Below, piece by piece: positions 32,070 through 43,380 of a stretch of DNA of 64,000 nt. This stretch comes from Eutreptiella sp. 'Long Island Sound 2002' (lineage: Eukaryota > Euglenozoa > Euglenophyceae > Eutreptiales > Eutreptiaceae), in the NCBI GenBank assembly GCA_964036045.1, contig OZ038381.1:101933367-101997366 (forward strand). The letters are read 5' to 3'. A model generated the notes under the pieces. It saw nothing but the letters and a program-made list of their open reading frames with translations, was not told where the DNA came from and did not search any database. Both the position numbers and the translations under genes were made by a program. Positions within the stretch are counted from its first letter, which is position 1. Each line of letters begins with the position of its first letter.

Positions 32070-35000
32070 ACATACATGATTGGGTAACCTATATACGTGT
32101 AAATACAGTAAGGCAGTTCAGGTGGGAGTATGGTTCCGCTGAGCGTAGCTCTAAAATGGAGTGTAGCTCAAAAGGTAAACGGAACCATACTCACGTGCGT
32201 TCCCCGGTAAAACGCACTGCCACCCAGAGGCAAATCGGGGCTTGAATTGAGAGTATCATCCCCAACCACGATCCCGAAACGCGTCTAGCATCAACCAACT
32301 TTTGGAAATCTGAACCTCGATCGTTGCTTAGGTTCCTTAGCGTTGCTTATCTGCCTTATCTACACCATCCTACCACAAATGCAAACCAGAAAGGCAACCT
32401 TATCACAAGTCAATGTCAAGCTTTCACGAACCTTTCCTTAAATGCAATTTCTGCAGCACAACGAAACTGGAACCAAAAAATCAACCTCACTGTATTGCGA
32501 GTCATCAAATAATTCATTCATTAACTGCGGATGCGACAAATGCATTCCATAATTCAACAGAACATTTCTGATCGTCTTTTTTTCATCATTTTTTGTCTGT
32601 TACCGCAGCCCTTACCGCGACCTAATGTCGACCTAATGTCGATCGACTTAGGTCGACATTAGGTCGACAAATCCCCATTCTGGCCCATTTCTGCAGATCT
32701 GGGGGGCCGGTTTTTTCAGGTATCAGATGCCGGCTGGGGCCTCAGATTGCCGTTGACAGAACCGTTTTTGGTCTCAGGACCGTGGAGAAAAAATTAAATA
32801 GAAATGGCCCAAAAAGCGGTGCTCCTCGCTCCTTTCGGCGCTCCTTTCGAGGCCACCAATGCATGGACGAGATTCTGCCAGAGCTTTTAAGTTTTTTCTA
32901 GATTTCTGGCCACAACCTACATTGTTGAGGTAGAACATTGCCCCAAATCACAGGACATCCACAAAAACACACAAAATTTCCAGGCCCTTTTTAATTGTTG
33001 GATCATGGATGTAAGTGGCATGGGGAATACAAAAGAAAACGGTATGGGGCCCCACGGATCCCCAACAAAGAGAGGTCTTTTTTCCTGTCCTTTGTACAAG
33101 GATGCTATCAATATGGAAAGGGTGTTTTGACTATGGTTTTCCCCAAATTTCAGAGATGACGGTGGCAAAGGCGTTGGGCATCGGAGGGAGTCGTCGTCAA
33201 ATGCATTGAGGTTGCAAGTGGTGTTGGAAAGGGCCATCAAAAGTTCCAGGGGCTAGAAGGAACATAGAAGGGTCTTTTTTTTCAGTCCCTGCTATTGTCT
33301 TTAAACCAATTCACAAGGCCCTTGGATCCCTCTGAATAATGTTTTCACTTGGCTCCGGCAGGGCCGCGGTATTCTTCTCCTCCCGTGGGAGAGGGGCCGC
33401 AACACGACGCCGTAAGCGAATCCCGAAACCGTAGCAGTCTGCGATGCTGTGCTATTCATGATTAGCCAGAACCCCGAAAATTTTTCCGGTTTTTTTCGGT
33501 TGTCAGGACATTGGTAACGGTAGAACACGGTTTTGTACTGGAGACAGAATACGGTTTTACGCATCTCTGTCGCATGTGTTCCGGTTACGGCAAGGGGGGC
33601 TTAAACCATTTAAACATTGGCAGTACACCAGAGCCTTTAAGCTAATAGCACACATTGTTGGTCCTGATCTGATGTTGATTGATGGCAGCAACAGTGGACG
33701 CCAAGCCGGAATCTAGCTTTATCTGAAGGTGAGAGTTGGGTTGGAGATGTCAAAGGTTCCACCACTTTGTTAGGTGCACAAAGCAAACTACAACACTTAT
33801 CATCCCCAAACCTGTAGGAATCTAGGACTATCCGCCGAACTCGCAGGTAAACTGGAAAACCGAAGCGCAAATCGTGTGAAGCACATTATGTTTTGTAGGA
33901 GTGCACCTTGCAACGAGTTGCATAACGATTTCAATTACATCCTTTTCGAAAGGAAAGCTTTGGACTTCAGCGGGGCGAATTTCAAAACAGGTTGCATTCC
34001 GTCCGCGTTGTGTTGGTTGTTTGAAAGCTTACCAGTGTCGTTATTCTCTACAGCTCAACCGCTCCATAATGGGAAGTGCAATGTAGAGCCTGTTCTGTCT
34101 TGTCCATACTTTGTGCTACTTTAAGCGAGTGGTTGTGGAAGGCATTTACCGCGAAGAGCCGTATATGGTCAGGAAGATCCACGTCTGTCCGATTCCGCTT
34201 GTGAGTTTTTGGAGCCTTGGGATCAAGTGTGGTGTGTAACATGCTCCGTCACACCCTCGAAAGTTTCTGATTTTCTGCTGTGTCGCGGCACTGTTGTGTT
34301 AGTAGTGTTACAGCTGCCGTTGATAGTGTCGCTTATGTTACGGCCGCTGTTAGTAGTGTCATTTATGTAACACGGCTCGTGCCCCTGGGTGTCACTCAGT
34401 CTTGAAACACCGGCATTGCCGCAGTGGGATTCCGATGCTTCACGTGTTCTTCACCAACAGTGTGGTCGTCAGTTTGTGCGCTGTGTGCTTACGTGGCCGG
34501 GTGTTTTTCTGATCTTCTGCTGAACTCAGCTGTGGGTTGTCTGTTGCGACCGTGTCTGCTGCCGTTTGGTTTGTGCCTTCGTGCTACCATCTTGTCTGGT
34601 TGTGTGTGCGTATTCTGTCCGACGTTCAGGATCTTGTCTTTTGCTGCTTGGTTTGTGCGATCGTGCCTCTTGGTTGCTGGTTGCTGCTTGCCAATTGCCA
34701 ACCTGCAAGCCCATGTGAGCAGTTGTCAGTAAGTGTAACCATCCGCTGCCCATCACCGACCATCTGTCGACCAAACTGATCCCGCTCATTTTCTGTTGGG
34801 CTCAGTAGTGGGTTGATGTCACCTCTCCCACGTGTCCTTTGCGATTGTGGGTGTTTGCTGATGTGTAGGTTGTATTTCATTTGGAAACATGTCTTGCTGT
34901 TTGGTTTTTGCCATGGTGCCTTTTGTGATGGTGTATGTCTGTAGGTGCCATTTGCGATCGTGTTTGTTGCTGTTTGGTTTTTGCAATCGTGCCTGCTGGT

Positions 35001-35184
35001 TGCTGGTTGCTTCTAGCTGACTGCTGTCTGCTGGTGGCTGATTGTTGATTGCCTGTTTTGCTTCTTGTCGATTGCTGCTTGCTGCTCCTTGACGGCTGCT
35101 TGCCGAGTGCTTATTGCTGCTTGCTGCTTGCTGGCTGCTGCTTGCTGACTGCTGACTGGACGCCTGCCTTGTCACACCGCCTGT
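32070..35184. other. No gene recognised; includes a 47-bp palindrome and TGC-rich repeats
   Basis: A near-perfect inverted repeat lies at 32619-32665 (arms built from GACCTAATGTCGA). From about 34650 to 35160 the plus strand is rich in TTGCTGCTTGCTG repeats, which read as Gln/Ser-rich frames on the minus strand but show no domain. Confidence 0.4.
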
Positions 35185-35476
35185 AGTAAGAAAAAGTCAT
35201 TGCCATGTCTTTCTTGGGGGCCTTGATCCAGGCCAAGCCCCCCCTAAAGGCTTTTTGTTGATGTTGAGACTAACTTAATCATTTTTATCATTCTTTTGAA
35301 GTTTAAAGTACACTTTCTCAAAGTAACTAGGGTTATAACCCTAGCCCCTCATGAAGTTCACCCCTACCACTCAACTGAGCGGAGGTATTTTCCGTCATGG
35401 AGGTAATACCGAAATAAAGTAGGCACTTCATGCCTAAGGCCTTGGGGGTTAAGCCTAGTGGTCCTCAAGACCCCTA
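35185..35476 (+). repeat. Element 3 5' LTR, segment a
   Basis: Begins AGTAAGAAAAAG like the other LTRs and is clearly related to the element 2 LTR (46851 onward). It breaks off at CCCTA (35472-35476), the target duplication of element 1. It continues at 46827-46850 and 62551-62981. Confidence 0.75.
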
Positions 35477-36269
35477 AGAAAGTTTTATAGTGATTTCAAC
35501 ACTGTGTGTTTGTTGTGCCTCTCCTGCTGCTTGCTGCTGGTGTAGGGTTTCCTGCTGCTTGTTTTTGATGAGGAAAATGTTTTATTTGCGGAAATACAAC
35601 CAATCCAGGATAAACCAAGCCAGAGATAAGCAAGTAGAAGAGAATCAGGATCAAAGCATGAAGGGCTGCAGTGTAAACAGTGAAAGATGTAAGAATATTC
35701 ACAGAAACTGCAACTCAAGGCAAATCGGATCGCATATTCACAAAGATAGTTGAAATGTTTTGGAAAAAGAGTTGGAAAACTGCCCCATAGTCACTCAATC
35801 TCCATAGTACCATCTCAAGAGATGTGCACTCTTTGTTTTGGGTCCCATATGTGCTGAGGTGGCAGGGCATGTGGCGATGAGGTCACTGCCATGTCACATG
35901 GGATCTTCCTACTTAGCTAGGCTGACCGGGAATTGAACCCAGGACCTCTCAAAAAGAGGTGCCCCAGCCCCCTAGGGTGCATACCACTAGGATAGCTAAG
36001 AATTCATGAGAAAACATAGATAAATTCATAGGCTCTGCCTTGGATATGTCAGTTCTCAGTCAACTCTGGAAAAGATGAATAGCCTCACATTGATAGGGGA
36101 TTAAGGGGTCCACTCCATATCCTGATTTAGTGTTTGGTTCCATAGGTCAAAATGTGTTATCACCACTTTTGGTTGGGCCAATACTAAGATAGAAATGCCT
36201 GTGTGCTTAGAGCATCTCTAATACAACTAAAGTATACCCTAAAGCATTGGAAAAGCACTTTTTCTTACT
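35477..36269 (-). repeat. Element 1 3' LTR (793 bp)
   Basis: Preceded on the minus strand by the polypurine tract AAGGGGGG (36277-36270). Ends in CTTTCT, so the LTR termini are AG...CT rather than TG...CA. Confidence 0.9.
35912..36000 (-). other. tRNA-Lys(UUU)-like sequence within 3' LTR
   Basis: On the minus strand a TΨC-type arm (GGGTTCAATTCCC), an anticodon-like arm with a 7-nt TTTTTGA loop and 5-bp stem, an A-box-like TAGTGGTATG and outer 8-bp complementary ends CTTAGCTA/TAGCTAAG are present. The acceptor stem is not canonical, so it is tRNA-derived or tRNA-like rather than a normal gene. Confidence 0.55.
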
Positions 36270-36277
36270 CCCCCCTT
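36270..36277 (-). other. Element 1 polypurine tract
   Basis: AAGGGGGG immediately upstream of the 3' LTR on the sense strand, the expected plus-strand primer site. Confidence 0.75.
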
Positions 36278-38448
36278 GTGCTGTGGTGGCCACCACTGTC
36301 GCATTTTCAGGAGATAGGGATTTTTTCTTGGCCTTTCCTTGGTTTCCACATCTACTTTAAAATACCCATAGCTTCCCTCACGCAGAAAAATGGGCGCTCA
36401 CCATGGCTGACGCCTTTTTGCTGCTTTGTTCGTGACATTTCCTACAGAAAGCTCAGCGCTCATGGCGCTGCCGGGGTTCCTTTGGCTTGGTTGGGTTAGT
36501 TTGGGAGCATGCCAAAAACATGTGCATGTGCATCCCTCCCTCCAAGACGCAGCGCGACATAAACCCAACGCAAGACGCAATATACACACTCGCATGGGTT
36601 CTCGTAAACCTGCAGGCGACCTGTGACCTGTCTTAGGGCGAAGGGAGTCGTTAAAAAAATTAAATTGCCCCTTGGTGGGGTCTTGGTTTCTGCTTAATCT
36701 CTCCAGGCTGCTGCGTTTCGGCCCGAACACGGCCTACTCAGCGAGGCTGCGCGTGGGTATTTGTACAGACAGGAATGGGAGAATTATGGACGAATCCACG
36801 CAAGCGCGAAGCGACAAAACCTAAATCCGTCAAATGACGGCCTAGAATTTTTCCAAGACAACACACCTGAGCAGAATCCAATTGTACATCAGATGCACAT
36901 TTTTATAAAAATTGTAGTCATCTCTCGATTTTTTAAATCAAGAAATTCCTACGCAGAAAAAGGCGGCGCGCAGGAGCGGCTCCTAGCGAAGCGCCGGAAA
37001 ATACAGAAATAATGAGATTATAAACGTATGTCTCACGTAAACAGGAAAATGACGAGACACACATAAATAGATAAACATACATATTCCACCCACACTGACA
37101 GAAAGAATCAAAAATCCAAGAATTCCAAATAATAAGAATATGACTTCAATGAATCAGGTATAAACCTCAGGTGTGCTCGTCTCGTATGCAGTATGCACAT
37201 TGCTCGTCTCGTGTCTCCGTGAACGAGTCTTGTAGGAGCGCTAACAAACGATAGAGGGCTAGATTAGAAAGATTGCAGATGATTAGAGGTCAGATCAGGG
37301 TGATTAGACATACACACAAGTGCATAGCGACGTTTTTCGCTTGCGCCTCGTTTTTCTCCTCACCTTGCTTCACTCTCCAGCGGTAGGTAAGGTAGGTAAG
37401 CCCAGGTGGGGCCACCCCGTGGTAGAGTTCGTGATCGTGGGTAAGATTAGGCAGCAAGACAGTGATTGCAGAAGGTCGTTCGCAAACTCATGCATGCTCG
37501 TGCATTCACACACGCATTGAAGGGTAGGCCACGCGAAATGCGCATGGTAAACCTTGTTTAGGTTACCCAGGGGCTCCTCGGTACGTTCTCTAAGAGAACT
37601 TGAGGAGTCTCTTAAAGCTTGCTTGCTTGACAGGGGTGTTTGAGGACAGCGTATTATAGGTCACACTGAGAAGCGTATAATACGTGGAGTGTGGCTTGGT
37701 TCCTCAGCCGCAAACACCCCTTCATTGGCCTTTGCTTTACAGGTGGGCAGGTAGGGTGATTGGTGCAGCAACGTCCCTTTTTTTCTTGCCCTGCTGAACA
37801 AGGGCGCTGATCCCACAATCAATTTACTGCGCCTTAGCCAAGAGTGGCGAGGGCAGTTCGACTCCATCGACATCCACGCTGTGCACGCAACAAGAGCACC
37901 CCTTCCCTCCAAGCCCTAGCAGGGAAACGCGTTGTGGCGTCCCTGTTAGGCCACAGTTGCTTAGCAGCGCTGTGTTCTCTTGTCTTCTTCACAGGAGGGT
38001 CATTAGGACTCACGACTTGATCTTCAACACCACCCAGTAGAGCGTGAGTGAAGGAGTGGTAATCCTGAGTGGGGGTTTGAGTCAGTTGCAGTAGCGCTTG
38101 CCCACCAGGATGGTGCCACTGTAGGTAGGGTGTGTAGAGTAGTGGTGTCTCCTATCCCGCGTGCTTTTCCTCGTGGGCAGGGGCGTGCGTTAGCTTTTGG
38201 CCCTTAGCAAAAATTGGCGTTTTGTATGCCCTTAGCACACTTGGCCACCCCTCCCCTCTAGTAGGTAGGGCTTTTGCCGTCTTCCTCCAAGGATAGGCGC
38301 CAGCACAGAAATTGGGCGCCATAGGAGTGGTACTAGTAACTGACTAGGACCTTCGGTCCGACATCAGCGAAGCCCGTTGATCCGGGAGCCACGCCCGGGA
38401 GAGAAGTGAGATACACACAGACATACGTAGCACACTTAGGGGTAAGGT
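36278..38448 (-). other. Element 1 long 3' non-coding region
   Basis: No long frame. The half next to pol (about 37540-38440) matches, at nucleotide level and in reverse orientation, element 2 at about 59490-60400, including GGCGCCCAATTTCTGTGCTG and a GCGTATAATAC hairpin-like block. The part nearer the LTR is not conserved. Confidence 0.6.
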
Positions 38449-41400
38449 TCAGTCCCTAGCCTTAGTCTTGGAGGCAAGCGTCTCATCGAGCCTCAGCAAC
38501 TCACCAAGGTTGTTCTGGGACAAGTAGTCAACCAGAACTGAGTTTAGGCGTCCCTCAGGTAGAACAAACGCAGAGAAGGGCTCCCAGGTCGCCTCTTCAA
38601 CTCCAAACCCTTCCCAGAGGGTGAGGAAGCGCCAACCCTGGCGATAGCGGTGGTGTAGGACAGACTTCACCAGGTAGAAGCCCTCCTTAGCCATCTCCTC
38701 GGCGTTCATGTCGGGGAGTTCCCCTTCAACTTCAATAGGGCTGGCAGCCCCTGGTAGGTCTAGGGCGGCGATCTCCTCGTCGTTAAGCTCCCACTCTTCC
38801 CCACAGAGGTCTTCAGGGCCATACTAGCGCTTCAGATGTTGAGCAGCGCACACCAGGGTCCCCCCTAGACGGGGAGAACATCGCACGGTGATACAGTGTC
38901 CATCCACAGATAGAATCTTGTAGGGCCCCAAGTATGGGTTGTCGCTGGTAGAGCGTGGCCAGGCGGGTAGTCGGCTGTGGTGCACCAGCACCCAGTCCCC
39001 CTCTTGGTAGGTGGCCGGTACTTGGTGCTTGTTCTTCTTGTTCCACTGACGCTCCCTCACTCTCTGGAGCATAGCCTTGGCCTTGTCCACCTTCGCTTGT
39101 TGCTCTTGGACCCATCCACCCACAGAGGAATGGATGTCCTCTGGATAGGCGGCATGTAGGAACCACGCCGGGCGCCCTAGGAATAGCTCATGGGGCGAGT
39201 AGCCAGTAGCTGAACTCTCTTGGGAGTTCATCATCAAGGATATGACGGGGAGTAGTCTCACCCAGTCTCTGGTGCGTTCAGCTTTGCACCATATCCTTAC
39301 ATTCTCCTTGAGGACACGGATCTGTCGCTCACATAGGGGGTTGCTCGTGTGTGAGTAGGGGATCCCCGTAGACACCTGGACATTGAGGGATCTCAGGACC
39401 CTCTTGTACCAGCTGGTATCTGAGCGTACTCGTACGTCCTCATCGGAGTTGATCTCCTTGGGCGCCCCATAGACACAAAACCACTCCTCCAGGAGTATCT
39501 TGATAGTCTCCTCCCCGGTAATGTGCTTGGTACATGGGAACACCCTGGTAAACCTGGTCAACCCACAGGTTACAACGAGGGCGAAGTCATAGCCCCCGAA
39601 CTTCGGCATCTCCGTGTAGTCCACGTATAGTACACTGTTAGCACAGTCGGGGATAGGCAGGGTCGAGTAGAGACCTCTGTCCCTGATATCCCCTGGTTTG
39701 CAGGACCTGCACGGGCACTTGTCCACGATAGGCTGGAGGGTTTTCCGCAGTTGGTTGTCAGTCCACGTAGTGTGGAACCACTGCGTGAATAGCCTCAGGG
39801 TACGGTCAGCACCCACATGACCACTGGACTCATGGGTCCACTTCAGCAGTGCTGGAACTCTGTCACTAGGTACCACGATGCGGTCCTCGTGCCAGAGGTA
39901 GCTTTTGTCCCTCTTCCACTGATCTTGGTTGACCAGGAGGGGTTCAAGGCGTTTCTCCAGGCGCTTGTAGATATCCCCAAACTCCTTCAGGTACTCCGAT
40001 GGTCGGAGTCCACCCAGGGGGCGTATCATAGTCATGTTGAGGTCCAAGTTGACGTCCATACGGCTGAACGCCCCCTTAGCCAGCGCTTCAGACCGGGCAC
40101 CAATCAGGGCGTCGAAGTTGTTGCGGCTGATGTAGTCTGCACACTCGTTCTTCACTCCCTGGATATGGGGTACCGTCAGCCGTAGTTGACTGAGGTAGGT
40201 CCACCAGCGCCGTAGCTTGGCCTTCTCAGGTGGGGGGCCCTTCCGGAAAGTGCGGACCGGCTCTTGGTCGCACAGCCAGACCACAGGGTTACTCCCCAAC
40301 AGTCGTGATTGTGAGGATAGCACTAGCATACCCGCGAGCAATTCCTGCTCATAGGTGGAGTAGTTCCCCCTGGCCTGGTTCCACTTCCAGTTCCAGTGGC
40401 CCAGAGGTACTAGGACCCACTTGTCGTCAGGGTAGCTGTGCTTGAGGGTTCCATCTTGGTTCAGACCTTCCGTCCCCCATTGGGAAATGGCCGAGTCGAA
40501 CTCCTCCTTCTCTAGTGCTTGCCATTGGAACAACGTTCCACCACCGCCCACATTGCTGGCGTCGGTCACCAGGATAATCTCCCCTTGTGCCCTAGGCACG
40601 CCCAAGCACTTAGCGTTGGCCAACTTGTCTTTGAGCTCGTCAAACGCTTGTTGCTCTTGTGGGCCCCAGCGCCAAGTAGTACTCTTCTTGATCAAGTCCG
40701 TCAGAATGGCGCTGGTGTAGGTGAAGTTTTTGATATGGCGGCGATAGAAGTTGCACGCCCCAATGAAACTGCGTACATCATGAAGTCCTTTCTTGGGGTC
40801 TTCGTGTCGTACCTTAGCATCCATCAGGGGTCTGGCCTTAGAGGCCGCTGGGATCCACCACCCATAGCCAACGTAAAACCCCAGGTACTGCATGGTCTCC
40901 TGCATGAACTCACACTTCTCCAGCTTGAGTCGTGTGTGGTTCTCCTGGCAGACCGCAAAGAACTCACCGAAGCGGATTACGTGGTCCTCCTGGGTATTGG
41001 TCCCGAGGCATACCTCGTGGATGTGTGCTTTCATCTGGGCCCCACGGGATATAAGTTCCTGCACCTTAGGTCTCCTTCGTAGGATGGACAAGATCTTGTT
41101 CATCAGCTCTTGGAATAGGGCGTGTGCGTTGGCCACGCCAAATGGCATGACCTTCCACTTGAACACCCTCCCCTGAGGGGTGATGAAGGCTAGTAGCTCC
41201 TGAGCGTTGGGCGTCAGGTCCACTTGCCAGAATCCGCTCCTCTTGTCCATCTTGGCCTTGTAGCGACAGGAGGCCATCTTCTCAAGGGTAGACTCCATAT
41301 TAGGAATGGACCCTGAGTGGTTCAACGTTTTCTTGTTCAGCTCTCCGTAGTCCACTACCAGCCGTTTGGCTGTAGACCCAGGTTTAGCCACCAGGAAACC

Positions 41401-43380
41401 GGGGCTGCAGTGTTGGGGGTAGTCCCCGTCCTTATACTCCAGGACTAGGCCAGCGTGGATACATTCTTGTATCTGTCGTTCAATCTCGTCGGCCTGCTCT
41501 TTAGGAGCTGGATAGGGTCTCCTCCGGATCTTGTGACCCACGAACTCGGGTTTCAGCTTGAGGTCCATCTGTACCAGCTTGTCACATGAAGCTGGAGGGG
41601 GTAGTTCTCCGAACACCTCCAGATAGGTCCTTATAAGCTTCTGCACCCGCGGGTCCAATGGCTTGATCTTGTCCTCCATGTCCTCGTCAGAGTGTAAGTT
41701 GGTTGCCCCCTGAGTAATAGACGTCGGGAGGTGATCCTCCACCGACTCTTCGCCCTTGGTAGTGTCCTTCAACCCTTGGTAGGCATATAGTAGGTCTTTT
41801 TCAACCATCTCCGGTGGACGATGGCAACATAGGCACGCTCGAAGGGGTTCACATACACATTCCTCCGAGAGGTCGTCCTCCTCTGGGGTCCTCACATGGG
41901 CGCCCCACACGCTCTTCATGAGCTTAAGATCTACCTCCCTTTGCCAGGTGGTGATGTTCTGTTTGAGGTCCTCCTTCAATTGGGATAGATCTTCCATACG
42001 TCCTTGCTTCAGTGGCCATGAGCTGCGGGTAGGCTTAGCGTAGCATAGCTTTTTGGCCACCAACTTCCTCTTGGGGTGCACATACTCCCTTAGCCTGGAT
42101 CGAGGGTCCAGCTCTTCGTCCACGGGGTCTTCCACCCTCATGGAGAGTAGGGGTTTCAGTGGGGCGACGTACTCGGCGTTCTCCACTTCCTCCACACAGG
42201 TCTGCACGAAGAAGGCGTCGTGCTCAGTTTCGTCATCCGAGTGGATAGAGCTAGGTAGCTCGGATAGTCCACACTCAGAGACTCAATCAGGAACAGGTAC
42301 ATGGCAGGGAGAGTTGGGGGCGTTGGTGTTAGTCACGACGTATTCATCTCCTCCGGGTGTAGTCTCAATAGCATCTTGAGGTCGTAGTCCATCCTTCAAG
42401 TCACCCAAGGCGAGTCCATCGCTTTCTCGTTGTATAGCCTGGACCAGAGTCGGGTCCAGATCCTCCCAGGGGATGGAGGTAAGACCTCCGTCCACCACGC
42501 TGAGCATACTCCCCCATCCGGGTCTCCCAATAGGCGTCTTACGCCCCAGAGGCACGTAGATGGCCTCATCAGGCAAACGAACAGAGCTGATAGTCAGCCT
42601 GTCAAGGAGGTTTCGCCAGTATTCGTTGCCCCCATGGGCTCCCCAATTGAGGGAACACAGGACCATACGGGAACGTTCCAAGGCCACCTTGGTCAGGACC
42701 TTCCCCAGTTCACTGAACCTGGGGTTCCCGTAGGCCATCCCGAAAGAGGGCCAGTAAAATTTGTAGCTGCAGTTCTTCCCCTTGCTGCAGTAAAGGTCCA
42801 GGACATGCTGCTTGTCGCTGGCGAACAACTCCACACTCAGGTCTTCTCTAGAGTAACCCAAATCCTTCAGACCTTGGTCTAGGACTTCCCCCAATCGTTG
42901 ATAGTCCTCAGTTTTGCAGGCCGCCATCATGTTCGAGGGCTCCTCCTTTGATATCCTCAGGTAGCTCGAGGTATGTTCCGACTGCTCCAGTGGCACCGAC
43001 TCTCTGCCACTGCCGTGGTCCACGTAGAGGAGGTAGGGCGCTTGCAGCGTCAGGGATTGTGTCTGGGAGTGCTGCACGAAGAAGTCAGAGGCCAATACAA
43101 AGTCGAAGGCCTCAGTGTCCATCACATAGAACCGATGGGCGATAGTCCGGGAGCCCATAGGTACCTCCACTTCACAGTCCCCGCAGCTGTGCACCACATG
43201 TCCATCCCCCATTCGTATAGCCGCGGTGGTCATGGTGTTCTTCAGGCTGCCACAAGGTAAAATTTTCTTGGCCACGATAGATATGGTGGCGCCTGTATCC
43301 AATACCCCTAGGTATTCACGTCCCCCTAGTCGGATACGTACCCAAAACACCAGGTCCTGGGCGCCACCGGAGCATCCCCG
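38449..43380 (-). pseudogene. pol: Element 1 pro-pol with chromodomain
   Basis: A single frame with TGA at 42283-42285 and TAG at 38824-38826. Aspartic protease: LDTGATISIV. Reverse transcriptase: KMDKRSGFWQVDL carries the first Asp, but the catalytic DD box reads AHIHEVCLG instead of an I-D-D-V form, so polymerase activity should be lost. RNase H: LVTDAS, YSTYEQELLAG and WLCDQE. Integrase: an N-terminal His/Cys zinc site ending CPCRSC; core residues in YVDYTE, NSDEDVR and NPLCERQ. The C-terminal chromodomain, 38685-38580 or so, reads YLVKSVLHHRYRQGWRFLTLWEGFG...TWEP; it could direct integration to chromatin marks. No frameshift is seen over 7 kb. Confidence 0.85.

Noticed and set aside
34819-35175. 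Gln/Ser-rich minus-strand frame
   Set aside because: It results from TGCTTGCTGCT repeats on the plus strand; no domain and no start or splice support.
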